Below are positions 16,830 through 25,672 of a DNA stretch of 49,806 nt, one piece after another. A model generated the notes under the pieces. It saw nothing but the letters and a program-made list of their open reading frames with translations, ran no database searches and was not told the origin of the DNA. Source of the stretch: an uncultured Burkholderiales bacterium (GTDB lineage: Bacteria; Pseudomonadota; Gammaproteobacteria; Burkholderiales; Burkholderiaceae_C); the NCBI GenBank assembly GCA_903871545.1, contig CAIQHG010000007.1:1-49806 (forward strand), read 5' to 3'. The number at the start of each line of letters is the position of its first letter. Position 1 is the first letter of the stretch. The position numbers and the translations under genes are program-made.

Positions 16830-17615
16830 GTGGACTTACATCTAAAAGGCAAGGAAGCCCTGATCACGGGTGCATCCAAGGGAATTGGTTTTGCTGTTGC
16901 TTGTGCCTTGGCGCAGGAGGGGTGTAACGTTCATTTGGCATCTCGTGCAAAGGACTCGCTTAACACCGCAGCAAACGCGATCCGTGCTAAATATCCTTTG
17001 GTGCAAGTAAAAGAATGGGTTGCAGATCTCTCGGCGCAAAATGACAGATCCAGACTGATTGATGCTTGTTCGCATGTGGATATTTTGATCAACAATGCAG
17101 GCTCTAATCCGGGGGGTGATTTACTAAATACGCCCACCCAAGTTTGGCGAACATCTTGGGATTTAAAGGTTTTTGGATATATCGACTTCTCTAGGTCCAT
17201 GTTGGAACATATGAAAAAGCGCGGCAAAGGTGTCATATTAAATGTGATTGGGATCGCGGGTGAAAAGCTCCAAGCTCAATACATTATTGGATCAACTGGA
17301 AACGCAGCATTGATTGCATTTACGAAGGCGCTCGGTAGCCAGTGTTGTGATTTCGGAGTCAGAGTGCTTGGCGTCAATCCAGGAATGACTATGACAGATA
17401 GAGGGGTGAAAATGTTGAAGGGCTGGAGTCTTACCAAATTCGGAACAGATGAGAAATGGCAAGATTTCGAGCAAGGCATGAACCTGCCTTTTGGGCGAAT
17501 GGCACAGCCAAGTGAAGTCGCAGATGTGGTTGCATTTTTGGTCTCTGACAGAGCTTCGTACGTGAGCGGCACAATTGTTAACGTAGACGGGGGAATCGTT
17601 CACCGTGGCTCGTAA
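16830..17615 (+). CDS. SDR-fold protein lacking the Y-x3-K catalytic pair
   Basis: A 261-aa SDR-family protein from a GTG start eight bases after the cupin stop. The nucleotide loop TGASKGIG, the strand-4 motif INNAG and the C-terminal SGTIVNVDGG are normal. The active-site segment, however, reads YIIGSTGNAALIAFTKALG. When NAALIAFTKAL is aligned with the usual KAALIAFTKAL, the catalytic lysine is an asparagine and the tyrosine four residues earlier is a glycine. The usual catalytic serine region (NISS) is NVIGIAG. I have seen the YIAGS-x-GNAAL pattern in other SDRs from degradation clusters, so this is a subfamily feature rather than random decay. It may use another mechanism or be a binding or regulatory protein. 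Confidence 0.82.
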   Translation: MDLHLKGKEALITGASKGIGFAVACALAQEGCNVHLASRAKDSLNTAANAIRAKYPLVQVKEWVADLSAQNDRSRLIDACSHVDILINNAGSNPGGDLLNTPTQVWRTSWDLKVFGYIDFSRSMLEHMKKRGKGVILNVIGIAGEKLQAQYIIGSTGNAALIAFTKALGSQCCDFGVRVLGVNPGMTMTDRGVKMLKGWSLTKFGTDEKWQDFEQGMNLPFGRMAQPSEVADVVAFLVSDRASYVSGTIVNVDGGIVHRGS

Positions 17616-18504
17616 TCTCTTGCGCTGAGTATCAAACGGTGCTTTAAAATCTATAAGCGGGTGGTTTAAGTGAGCAAGTGCAAAGAGGGCGGCGCTAGGA
17701 CGTCTATTACCTTTAATATCATGGACCTTTTTTTGGTTGTCGACCCCCCCCCTTCCAGCCCCTGTCGTTAAGTATATTAATAGCTAGGACTAGAGAGATA
17801 CCAATACAAGTTCTCGGATCTAAGAAACTTTCAGCAAAACCTCCAAAAAAATCCTCTCAAATGGATAAGCTCCAGGAACCTTTTAAGATGAGAGGATTAC
17901 ATTTTTGTTTATACCCAATAAAACCCCATCTTCAGCAAATAACCTACCCCTAGCCATCCAACCCCCTTCGCCCCCCAAAGTTGGCCGCCCCCAGGGTACC
18001 CATAACGATCGGCGAACGAGAAAAGCATTTACTGGTCATGCACTTGCGTGCACAGCACCCATTCATACTGTGGTCAAGATAAAACCTGCGATGTCTGGTC
18101 AATATCTCAGTTTTTAGGCAGAAAACATTTTGCTTTTTTTAAACCGTATTTAAACCGTAATCCCAGCCTCGCGGCGCATAGCGCAAATGATTTGTTTGAG
18201 GTTGGCAAAATTTGTGTATAGCTTTACAAACTTTGGGATGTGCTCTTATAGGGAAATTTCGGGTAACGGATTCAAAAAAGAGTATTTAAAATTCCACACA
18301 AAGGGTTTTTACGTAATGAATTTGAGAATAGGGAAGGTATCGTTAGTCTTTATGTTCAGATTTATGCGGGATCAGGAGATCTCTCAGCAGTAATATTCAC
18401 ATTTCTGCTCTGTTCAATCGAGCCAATAAGGCCCACAAAAAAACAATTATTGAATTCAAAAAAAAGATTGAGCATAACAATTTGAGAGCGACAAGTGTGA
18501 AATT
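17616..18504. other. long intergenic region between the two transporter operons
   Basis: Nearly 900 bases without a convincing gene. ORFs at 17905-18117 and 18187-18393 have poor composition and no ribosome binding sites. The stretch contains a 9-C tract at 17744-17752 and the inverted repeat described separately. It must hold the promoter of the second transporter operon. The length suggests that a former gene or element has decayed here. Confidence 0.45.
17850..17898 (+). repeat. 10-bp inverted repeat
   Basis: AATCCTCTCA (17850-17859) and TGAGAGGATT (17889-17898) are perfect reverse complements with 29 bases between them. The left arm is preceded by an A-run and the right arm is followed by ACATTTTTG. 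It could be a terminator-like hairpin for the upstream operon, an operator pair, or the trace of a small mobile element. Confidence 0.45.
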
Positions 18505-19467
18505 ATGAATGATTTAATGATTTTGACTGAAAATATTTTGCAGTCGTTGTATACGGGTGTGATTGTTGGTTGTATTTACGGACTAATGTGCGTGGGCTTG
18601 GCTCTAATCTTCAGCGTGATGAGGGTCATTAATTTCGCCCAAGGCGAGTCGCTAATGCTTGGCATGTACGCTGCATTTTTTTGCTTTGCCCATTTAGGCA
18701 TACAAGCATTATTCGGCTCTTACGTGGGGCCGTTTATTTCAGCCTTGTTAGCGGGCATTTTTGTATTCGTATTTGGTATCTTAATTTATGAAGCGTTACT
18801 AAAACATGTGACAGGTATGCGTGTGGCTAATACTGAGGGCGAGGGACATTATCCACAGCTTACTTTGACACTGGGCTTGTCGCTTGTCATCGCCAATGGT
18901 GGTTTGCTTTTATTTGGATCTGCCCCATTAACCATGCGCACCCCCCTGTCATCCAGTGCATGGGAATTGGGTCCCTTGTTTGGAACAGACATGATGTTGT
19001 TTCTCAATCAAGGACGAACTATTGCATCCGTCGTCGCTGTTGGGGTAGCCATAGGGGTATCGCTTTTTATCAGCCGCTCTCGCATGGGCACTATGATGCG
19101 CGCCGCTGCTGACAATCCACAAGCCGCCACTTATGTGGGCATTCATGTTGGCAATTCACACCGACTTGCTTTTGCGTTGGGCTCTGCCATCACGGCAGTT
19201 GCTGGCGGTTTGATTGCAACCTACTATCCGTTTCAGCCCTACATTGGTATTGAATTTGTGATCATCATGTACACAGGTGTGTTGCTCGGGGGGATGGGCA
19301 GTGTTTACGGTGCGTTTTTGGGCGGCGTCACTATCGGTTTGGTGCAACAACTCAGCACACTTGTACTGCCGCAACAATTACAAAATACGGCCATCTTCGT
19401 GGTTTTCTTATTGATCTTGTTATTCAGGCCGCAAGGCTTGTTTGGCAAAAGCGTAGAGCGGGTTTGA
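18505..19467 (+). CDS. Liv-type ABC transporter permease 1 (LivH-like), second system
   Basis: A 320-aa inner-membrane permease. LivH hallmarks are GVIVGCIYGLMCVGLALIFS, VMRVINFAQGESLMLGMY, the coupling region GTMMRAAADNPQAATYVGIH, and TGVLLGGMGSVYGAFLGG. It is longer than the first LivH of this window because of a loop after the third membrane segment (HVTGMRVANTEGEGHYPQ). It is four bases from the fused permease-ATPase gene. The sequence is far from that of the first LivH, so the two systems were acquired separately rather than duplicated here. Confidence 0.92.
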   Translation: MNDLMILTENILQSLYTGVIVGCIYGLMCVGLALIFSVMRVINFAQGESLMLGMYAAFFCFAHLGIQALFGSYVGPFISALLAGIFVFVFGILIYEALLKHVTGMRVANTEGEGHYPQLTLTLGLSLVIANGGLLLFGSAPLTMRTPLSSSAWELGPLFGTDMMLFLNQGRTIASVVAVGVAIGVSLFISRSRMGTMMRAAADNPQAATYVGIHVGNSHRLAFALGSAITAVAGGLIATYYPFQPYIGIEFVIIMYTGVLLGGMGSVYGAFLGGVTIGLVQQLSTLVLPQQLQNTAIFVVFLLILLFRPQGLFGKSVERV

Positions 19468-19471
19468 TCAA

Positions 19472-21271
19472 ATGAATACTATACAAACGCCGATTGCACG
19501 TTTAAAGCGTCCTGCTAATTTATGGAAGCAAGAGATGGCTATTATTTGTGCGGCCTCGCTTATTTATGTGATGCTGACTTGGATGATCAAAGACCGCTAC
19601 TACCAACTGTTGTTCACGATTGTTCCTATTTGGGCATTAGTGGGTGTGGCTTGGAATATTTTTTCAGGTTATTCGGGCTTGTTGTCATTTGGTCATGCAG
19701 CTTTTTTTGGAATTGGCGCTTATACCGTTGCCTTGTTGATGGTGCTTTTTAACATCAGTCCTTGGTACGGTTTGATTGCATCTGGTTTTGTTGGCGCTCT
19801 CAGTGGTGTTTTAATTGGTTGGACTACGTTTAGATTGCGCGGTCACTACTTTGCATTGGCTATGTTGGCTTTTCCATTGGCTTTGCTCTACATTTTTGAA
19901 TGGCTTGGTTTTCAAGAGGTCACGCTGCCAATGAAGCGTGAAGAGCCCTTACTCTACATGCAGTTTGCAGATCAGCGTTTGTACATAGTGGTTGCCATGG
20001 TGATGTTGATTTCGGCGCTGCTGATTAACTTAGCCCTCGCTAAATCGCGTTTTGGATTGGCTTTGCTTGCCATCAAACAAAACGAGCCAGCGGCAATGGC
20101 CTCGGGTATCAACCCTTTGCCTTGGAAATTCGCAGCCATCGCTATTTCAGGTGCATTCACTGCCTTAGCGGGCGGCTTGTACGGCGTCGTGCTTCTTATT
20201 GTCACACCCTCTTCAGTGTTTGGCATGTTGTCGTCAGCACAAGCACTGATCGTCACTTTATTTGGCGGCATCGGCACAATTGCAGGCCCCGTGATTGGTG
20301 CATTGCTGTTAATTCCCTTGGGTGAAATTTTGCATGCTGAATTGGGCGAAAAGTTACCCGGAATTCAAGGTGTTGTGTTCGGCGCGGCCATTATCACGGC
20401 TGTACTTGCAGCACCCGAAGGCATCTGGCCTTGGATGCGTTCCAAATTTCAAAAAAAATGGGTGGATGAATTACCCCCCCTTGGTTTGAACACCGATTCT
20501 TTTATGCGAAGCACCGCGCCTGCCCCCACCACAGGGAAAGTGTTGATGCATGTAAGTGACGTTACAGTTCGTTATGGTGGTTTGTACGCTCTTAAAGATG
20601 TCAACTTTGATGTAATGGAAGGTGAAATACTCGGCATTATCGGCCCCAACGGCGCCGGTAAAACCACTTTATTCAACACGCTTAACGGATTTGTTGTGCC
20701 GGTGAGTGGACGAAAAATATTCAATGGGCAAGACGTCACGACTTTTAAAACCTACGACATTTGTCGTGCGGGTATTGGCCGCACATTTCAAATTGTTCGC
20801 CCTTTCAAGCAGATGTCGGTTTTGGATAACGTGGTGATTGCAACGTTTTTTACTCAATCTGATTTAGATAAACAGTATGCGATGGCGCAAGATGCGGTTG
20901 AGTTGGTTGGTTTAGGTTCGCGACTGAACACTGTGGTTGCGGGACTCACCACAGTTGAATTGAGGTTGATGGAGTTGGCCCGCGCACTCGCCCCAGCACC
21001 GCGTTTGCTGCTTTTAGATGAGATATTGGCTGGATTGGGTAGCAGTGAAACCGAACACGTTTTAAAAGTGATTGAATCTATTCGTCAAACTGGCGTCACG
21101 ATTGTTATCATTGAACACACCATGCACGCCATGGTTCGTTTGGCCGACCGCATGATTGTTTTAGATCACGGGCTGGTTTGTGCGCAAGGTTTGCCCGAAG
21201 ACGTTACCAACAATCCTTTGGTAATCGAGGCTTACTTAGGTAAGAAATGGAGTGCACGTGCTCAACATTAA
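19472..21271 (+). CDS. fused ABC transporter permease-ATPase (LivM-LivG fusion)
   Basis: A 599-aa protein combining the second permease (residues about 1-325) with the first ATPase (about 360-599), joined by a charged and proline-rich linker. The permease part has NIFSGYSGLLSFGHAAFFGI, FRLRGHYFALAMLAFP and TLFGGIGTIAGPVIGA. In the ATPase part Walker A is GPNGAGKTT at 391-399, and Walker B is LLLLDEILAGL. The ABC signature is unusual: LTTVELRLMELARAL starting near residue 492, instead of LSxGQ. This degenerate signature occurs in a known LivG branch with similar DEIMAGL endings, so it is probably functional. The fusion fixes permease and ATPase at 1:1. It overlaps the next ATPase gene by 20 bases. 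Confidence 0.9.
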   Translation: MNTIQTPIARLKRPANLWKQEMAIICAASLIYVMLTWMIKDRYYQLLFTIVPIWALVGVAWNIFSGYSGLLSFGHAAFFGIGAYTVALLMVLFNISPWYGLIASGFVGALSGVLIGWTTFRLRGHYFALAMLAFPLALLYIFEWLGFQEVTLPMKREEPLLYMQFADQRLYIVVAMVMLISALLINLALAKSRFGLALLAIKQNEPAAMASGINPLPWKFAAIAISGAFTALAGGLYGVVLLIVTPSSVFGMLSSAQALIVTLFGGIGTIAGPVIGALLLIPLGEILHAELGEKLPGIQGVVFGAAIITAVLAAPEGIWPWMRSKFQKKWVDELPPLGLNTDSFMRSTAPAPTTGKVLMHVSDVTVRYGGLYALKDVNFDVMEGEILGIIGPNGAGKTTLFNTLNGFVVPVSGRKIFNGQDVTTFKTYDICRAGIGRTFQIVRPFKQMSVLDNVVIATFFTQSDLDKQYAMAQDAVELVGLGSRLNTVVAGLTTVELRLMELARALAPAPRLLLLDEILAGLGSSETEHVLKVIESIRQTGVTIVIIEHTMHAMVRLADRMIVLDHGLVCAQGLPEDVTNNPLVIEAYLGKKWSARAQH

Positions 21272-21965
21272 CGGTATCAGTGTTTATTACGAAGGTTTGT
21301 GCGCTTTAAAAGATGTACACATCAAGATTGATTCTGGTGAATTTGTGGCCGTCGTTGGCCCCAACGGCGCAGGCAAAACCACCTTGTTCAAAGCAATATC
21401 TGGCGTGGTGCCACTCGCCTCAGGACAAATCAGCTACAACGGACAAGATTTATCCAAACTACAAGCCCACGAACGTGCATCTTTAGGCATTGCGCACGTG
21501 CCAGAAGGTCGTCAAGTTTTCCCATCATTAAGTGTTTTGGAAAATTTACAAACGGGTGCGCAATCCAAACAAGCAAGAGAGGCTTGGGAGCAAACATTAG
21601 CCTTCATTCACACCTTGTTTCCTCGCTTGGCCGAGCGCAGTGCGCAAGCTGCAGGTACCTTGTCGGGCGGCGAGCAACAAATGGTGGCTATTGGCCGTGG
21701 GCTTGCATCGTTGCCTAAACTGTTGATGCTTGATGAACCCTCCATGGGGTTAGCGCCTGCAGTAGCCGATCAAATTTTTGAATGCATACAACGCATTCAT
21801 CAAGAGCAAGCCATCAGCGTGTTGTTGGTTGAACAACGCGTAGGTGAAGCATTAGAGAGTTGTGATCGTGGCTATGTGCTCGAATCAGGGCATTTGGTCA
21901 TGAGTGGCACACATCAAGAATTAATGCAAGACAGTCGCATAAAGAAATCCTATCTGGGTCTGTAA
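21252..21965 (+). CDS. Liv-type ABC transporter ATPase 2 (LivF-like), second system
   Basis: A 237-aa ATPase beginning with a GTG inside the end of the fused gene; the 20-base overlap implies coupled translation. Walker A is GPNGAGKTT near residue 36, the signature is LSGGEQQMVAIGRGLAS, and Walker B is LLMLDEPSMGLAP. It keeps the canonical signature that the fused partner lacks, so of the two composite ATP sites in the dimer one is canonical and the other is degenerate. VPEGRQVFPSLSVLENLQTG is the LivF-type segment. The binding-protein gene follows after 18 bases. Confidence 0.92.
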   Translation: MHVLNINGISVYYEGLCALKDVHIKIDSGEFVAVVGPNGAGKTTLFKAISGVVPLASGQISYNGQDLSKLQAHERASLGIAHVPEGRQVFPSLSVLENLQTGAQSKQAREAWEQTLAFIHTLFPRLAERSAQAAGTLSGGEQQMVAIGRGLASLPKLLMLDEPSMGLAPAVADQIFECIQRIHQEQAISVLLVEQRVGEALESCDRGYVLESGHLVMSGTHQELMQDSRIKKSYLGL

Positions 21966-21983
21966 ATTTAAAAGGAGTGAGAC

Positions 21984-23222
21984 ATGAGAAAAAACAATCG
22001 ACGTGAAGTGATACTGGGAGGCGTTGCAATCGCTGCTTCTGCGGGTTTGCCATCACTTGCTAGGGCGCAAAGCCCTAGTGAAGTAAAAATTGCTGTGGGG
22101 GTTCCGCTCTCGGGTGCCTGGGCTCGCAGTGGAGAATTACATCTCAAAGGTGCGCAATTGGCCGCTGAAGATATTAATGCAGCAGGTGGCATCAAAGCCT
22201 TGGGTGGTGCCAAGATTAAATTAATTCCTGTCGATGCAGGAGACTCCACAGAAAAAGCTAAAAATGCCGCTCAGCGTATGTTGTCTCAAGATCCCGATAT
22301 AGTCGGTGGCACAGGCGCATTTTTAAGCTCTTTTACGCTAGCAATTACTGAAATCACAGAGCGCGCAGAAGTACCATGGCTTACATTGTCTTATTCAGAT
22401 CAAATCACTGCGCGTGGTTATAAGTATGTGTTTCAAACGTCCCCCATTGCCAGCAAACAATCCGTAGAAGCTTTACCCACGATGATGGAGCTAGCCAAGA
22501 TTTCAGGCTCTGCCCCCATCAAAACTTTGGCCATCGTGATGGACAATACCGCCTCACCCGTTGCGTTCACCAAGCCCCTGCGCGAAGGTGGATTGGAGAA
22601 ACTCGGCATCAAATTGGTTGTCGATGAAATCTATACACCACCGTTGTCAGACGCCACCTCGATTGTGCAAAAAGTGCGCAATGCTAGACCCGATATGTTG
22701 TTCCTGGGCACCACCAACATTCCAGACACCAAATTAATTTTGGAAAAAATGAGTGAAATGGGTATGGGTCGTGGACGCATTCCCATTTTGGGTAACGGCG
22801 GACATTTTGGTTTGCCAGAACTCTTAAGCGTGACTGGCAAAGAGCAACTCGAAGGCGTAATGGTTGCGATGGCCAACTGGACAGGCAAGGGTCACGATAA
22901 ATTGCTAGCTGACTTTAAATCCAAACACAAAGAACCATGGATGCCGCAAGACAGCATATCAACTTATGGCGACATATGGATTTTCAAAGAAGCGATGGAA
23001 AAGGCAGGCTCTGCAGATCCCAAAAAGGTTGCCGCAGCAATTCGCGGACTCAACGAAACGGGAGGCGCATCGCGTTTCTTTCCAGGAGGTAAATTGGCCT
23101 TCGAGCCCAATGGTCGAAGGGTCAATTCTGAGTTGGTGATTATTCAATGGCAAAACGGCGAACCCAAAACGGTTTATCCCGTTTCATTTGCCGCGACATC
23201 CGCAGTTTGGCCTAAGCAATAA
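21984..23222 (+). CDS. Liv-type ABC transporter binding protein, second system
   Basis: A 412-aa periplasmic-binding protein and last gene of the second importer operon. The leader MRKNNRREVILGGVAIAASA has a twin-arginine pattern (R6-R7) and ends near LARAQ, so it is probably exported folded, unlike the Sec leader of the first system. The mature part shows VKIAVGVPLSGAWARSGELH, HLKGAQLAAEDINAAGGI and a TGAFLSSFTLAITEIAER-like loop. A strong ribosome binding site (AAAGGAGTGAG) precedes the ATG. In this operon the receptor gene is last rather than first. A rho-independent terminator follows 47 bases later. Confidence 0.9.
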   Translation: MRKNNRREVILGGVAIAASAGLPSLARAQSPSEVKIAVGVPLSGAWARSGELHLKGAQLAAEDINAAGGIKALGGAKIKLIPVDAGDSTEKAKNAAQRMLSQDPDIVGGTGAFLSSFTLAITEITERAEVPWLTLSYSDQITARGYKYVFQTSPIASKQSVEALPTMMELAKISGSAPIKTLAIVMDNTASPVAFTKPLREGGLEKLGIKLVVDEIYTPPLSDATSIVQKVRNARPDMLFLGTTNIPDTKLILEKMSEMGMGRGRIPILGNGGHFGLPELLSVTGKEQLEGVMVAMANWTGKGHDKLLADFKSKHKEPWMPQDSISTYGDIWIFKEAMEKAGSADPKKVAAAIRGLNETGGASRFFPGGKLAFEPNGRRVNSELVIIQWQNGEPKTVYPVSFAATSAVWPKQ

Positions 23223-23268
23223 AGGGCGACGAGGAGTAATTATTGCTACTGTTTTTATGTGTTTAGGA

Positions 23269-23315
23269 ATAGACAGTTGTTGCAAATACTGCAATGGCTG
23301 TCTATCCTTTTTATT
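23269..23315 (+). terminator. strong rho-independent terminator of the second transporter operon
   Basis: ATAGACAGTTGTTGCA (23269-23284) pairs fully with TGCAATGGCTGTCTAT (23290-23305), a 16-bp stem with three G-T wobbles and a five-base loop, followed by CCTTTTTATT. It ends plus-strand transcription from the transporter operon. The T-run overlaps the stop codon of the converging minus-strand gene, so the signal is shared in space by both genes. Confidence 0.88.
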
Positions 23316-24300
23316 CAGGAATCAAAACAGTCGATCCGATCGTTTTTCTCGACTCAATTGCGCGGTGTGCAAGTGCTGCATCCTTTAATGCAAATTGCTG
23401 GCATACATGAATTTTGACAGCCCCACGAAGCACCACGTCAACAACATCGCTTGCGCGCATCAATAATTCTTCACGGTTGGGGACAAAAGATGAAAATGCC
23501 GCGCTAGTAACCGATAATGAGCCCAACCCATTGAGTTTGAAGATGTCCAAGGGCGGTACACGCCCAGACGACGAACCATAAGACACCATCAAACCTCGTG
23601 GGCGCAGACAAAGCAAGGACAGATCAAAAGTGTCTTTTCCAACAGAGTCAAATACGACAGGCACACCTTGACCACCCGTGAGGGATCGCACGCGTTTGGC
23701 AATATCTTCCTCACCTGATAACAGCACATGTTGGCACCCATTGGCTTTTGCCATCTCTGCTTTTTCCTCAGAACCCACAACACCAATCACACGAACGCCT
23801 AGATGCGCAGCCCACTGCGCAATAAACAATCCAACACCGCCAGCGGCAGCGTGTACCAAAATGGTTTCACCCGCTTGAATGGGATACACACTTTTAATCA
23901 AATACTGCGCTGTGAGTCCCTTGGTAAATAGTGCTGCGGCTGTGATGTCATCAATTTCTTTAGGGATAGGGATTAGTCGTTCTGCAGGAAACATGCGACC
24001 TTGTGCATACGAGCCTGGTGCAAACTTGGGCCCACCCGCAGCGTAGGCCACCCTGTCCCCAACCTTGACGTGCGTGACGCCTGCGCCAATCGCCTCAACG
24101 ATGCCCGCAGCCTCGCCCCCCAGAGCATGGGGTAAAGAGGGCAGGGGATAGCGTCCCTGGCAGTTGTGCAAATCTGCAAAATTCACACCAATAGCAGCGT
24201 GCTTCACAAAAGCCTCGCCAAGTTGAGGGGCACCTGATTCGACGTCTTCATAACGCATTTGCTCGGGCCCACCATAGGCATGGATTCGCACGGCTTTCAT
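23311..24300 (-). CDS. zinc-independent quinone oxidoreductase / MDR-family NADPH:quinone reductase
   Basis: A 329-aa medium-chain dehydrogenase/reductase of the quinone oxidoreductase (Qor) branch. The N-terminus MKAVRIHAYGGPEQMRYEDV, the substrate-domain pattern GVNFADLHNCQGRYPLP, and the nucleotide-binding loop HAAAGGVGLFIAQWA are all typical, and the zinc-ligand cysteines of alcohol dehydrogenases are missing. Such enzymes reduce quinones or enoyl thioesters. The ATG has AGGAGTC in front of it. It is the second gene of a minus-strand pair, 21 bases after the SMP-30-like gene, and it ends in the shared terminator. Confidence 0.9.
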   Translation of the reverse strand: MKAVRIHAYGGPEQMRYEDVESGAPQLGEAFVKHAAIGVNFADLHNCQGRYPLPSLPHALGGEAAGIVEAIGAGVTHVKVGDRVAYAAGGPKFAPGSYAQGRMFPAERLIPIPKEIDDITAAALFTKGLTAQYLIKSVYPIQAGETILVHAAAGGVGLFIAQWAAHLGVRVIGVVGSEEKAEMAKANGCQHVLLSGEEDIAKRVRSLTGGQGVPVVFDSVGKDTFDLSLLCLRPRGLMVSYGSSSGRVPPLDIFKLNGLGSLSVTSAAFSSFVPNREELLMRASDVVDVVLRGAVKIHVCQQFALKDAALAHRAIESRKTIGSTVLIPE

Positions 24301-24321
24301 GGATTGACTCCTGAGGAAATA

Positions 24322-25278
24322 TTAATAAAACCAATGTGGGGGTTGTGCCCCCGCAATTGTTGATTGAAATGTGGCGATGCGCTTTGCACCTAAGCTGCCC
24401 AAATAAACAGTTTTAAGGTCCGGCCCACCAAAGGCAACACTGGACACATTTCCTAGAGTTTGAACCGTGCCTGCGTATACGTCTTCAAATGTTAAACCTT
24501 CGCCTGCAAACTTGGTCTCTGCATTGGCAATGATTGTTGGATTGAGGTCTTCAACAACAATATGCCCTTGACCATTTTTGTCCACACGAATGACGCGGTT
24601 AGAGACCACACACGCAACCCACACCGAGCCTTCACAATCAAATGCGAGTCCATCAGGAAAATTACCATCTGAAAAAGTATGAATTACTTCTTTGGGGCCC
24701 AGTTTGCAAACGCCTTGTTCGATGATGGGATAACGCGAGAGCCGGCGTCCATAGGTCTCATTTACATACAACCATTGACCTGTTGGATCGACCCGACATT
24801 CATTGGTAAATGTAATGCCATCAGCCACAATGCGAGCCCCTTGTTCGTCCATCAACGCAATAAAACCATCGGATACATGCGCATTGAATGACAGGGTACG
24901 GGGAATTATACGTGTGCTCATCGAGATCCATCGGCGACCCGCGGCGTCGATGCTTACAAAATTTGTACTGCTCATGGGCACGCCGTCAACTTCCATCACC
25001 ACTGGAGAAAGCTGACGCTTGTGATCGATTTTCCATAGACCACCGCCACACGTTGTGCCTAAGTTGGCGACTAAAAATTCTCTCTCTGGCGTGAGGGCTA
25101 TTCCATTGGTTAAAAAACCTTCGGGCTTACCATGTACGGGTTGTTTTGGGTGACCGAGTTGGTGCACGCTGCATTCGTGGTCAGATACAAATAATTCGCC
25201 TTTGGAGGTTGCAATCACACTCTCAGGACGATGCAAATTCTCACCTAAAAAGTTGAGATCATGGAGCTGGATGTGCAT
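24322..25278 (-). CDS. SMP-30/gluconolactonase/LRE-family protein
   Basis: A 318-aa six-bladed beta-propeller protein of the SMP-30/gluconolactonase family, which hydrolyses lactones with a bound divalent metal. Blade motifs are PESVIATSKGELFVSDHE, TNGIALTPEREFLVANL, TNECRVDPTGQWLYVNETYG and FPDGLAFDCEGSVWVACV, where the conserved glutamate, asparagine and aspartate are the expected metal ligands. There is no signal peptide. It is the first gene of a minus-strand pair with the quinone oxidoreductase. A lactone could be formed from an oxidised sugar acid or ring-cleavage product, but the substrate is not readable here. Confidence 0.87.
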   Translation of the reverse strand: MHIQLHDLNFLGENLHRPESVIATSKGELFVSDHECSVHQLGHPKQPVHGKPEGFLTNGIALTPEREFLVANLGTTCGGGLWKIDHKRQLSPVVMEVDGVPMSSTNFVSIDAAGRRWISMSTRIIPRTLSFNAHVSDGFIALMDEQGARIVADGITFTNECRVDPTGQWLYVNETYGRRLSRYPIIEQGVCKLGPKEVIHTFSDGNFPDGLAFDCEGSVWVACVVSNRVIRVDKNGQGHIVVEDLNPTIIANAETKFAGEGLTFEDVYAGTVQTLGNVSSVAFGGPDLKTVYLGSLGAKRIATFQSTIAGAQPPHWFY

Positions 25279-25338
25279 GATTTATTAGATTGGTTGTGTG
25301 AGCAAATAAATTCCCAGACCTCTTGCATGAATCGGTCG

Positions 25339-25599
25339 CTAGATTTGAGTTGTGAGTGGGTCGCGCGCTACAGGCATGTGATGCGACGTGTCGGCTAATT
25401 TTTCAAAGGAGCCGTATCCATTGAGCCCGTGATCCACATCAATCATAATTGGAAATGGCGCGAGTTTTTGAATATTGTTGAAAAAATTGACTGGCATTTG
25501 ATGCCTACACAATGCAGGCGCGTGGGGGTCCTGGTCCTCTTCCTCTTGCTGCGACCCAGTCGCATCATAGCGAACCCAGTTGCACCATAGGGTAAATAG
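25339..25599 (-). pseudogene. probable remnant of a coding gene (open frame with no good start)
   Basis: On the minus strand a frame stays open for 87 codons from after a TAA at about 25602 to TAG at 25341-25339. It is protein-like: HAPALCRHQMPVNFFNNIQ, then LAPFPIMIDVDHGLNGYG, then SFEKLADTSHHMP. The only ATG is in the middle (25497), leaving 52 codons, and no ribosome binding site is clear. I read it as the 3' end of a gene whose 5' part has been lost or scrambled. The PIMIDVDHG segment recalls the strand of PEP-mutase/isocitrate-lyase-type barrels, but this is a weak hint. Confidence 0.35.
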
Positions 25600-25672
25600 T
25601 TAAATAGGAAATTGTTTTCTTACCTATCATGTGTTCAGTTTTTTGTCTAAAAACCATAACTTAAGGTTGTAT

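Noticed and set aside
17905..18393. Two ORFs in the gap before the second transporter
   Set aside because: One starts at TTG with a proline-rich low-complexity sequence, the other has no ribosome binding site; neither resembles a protein family.
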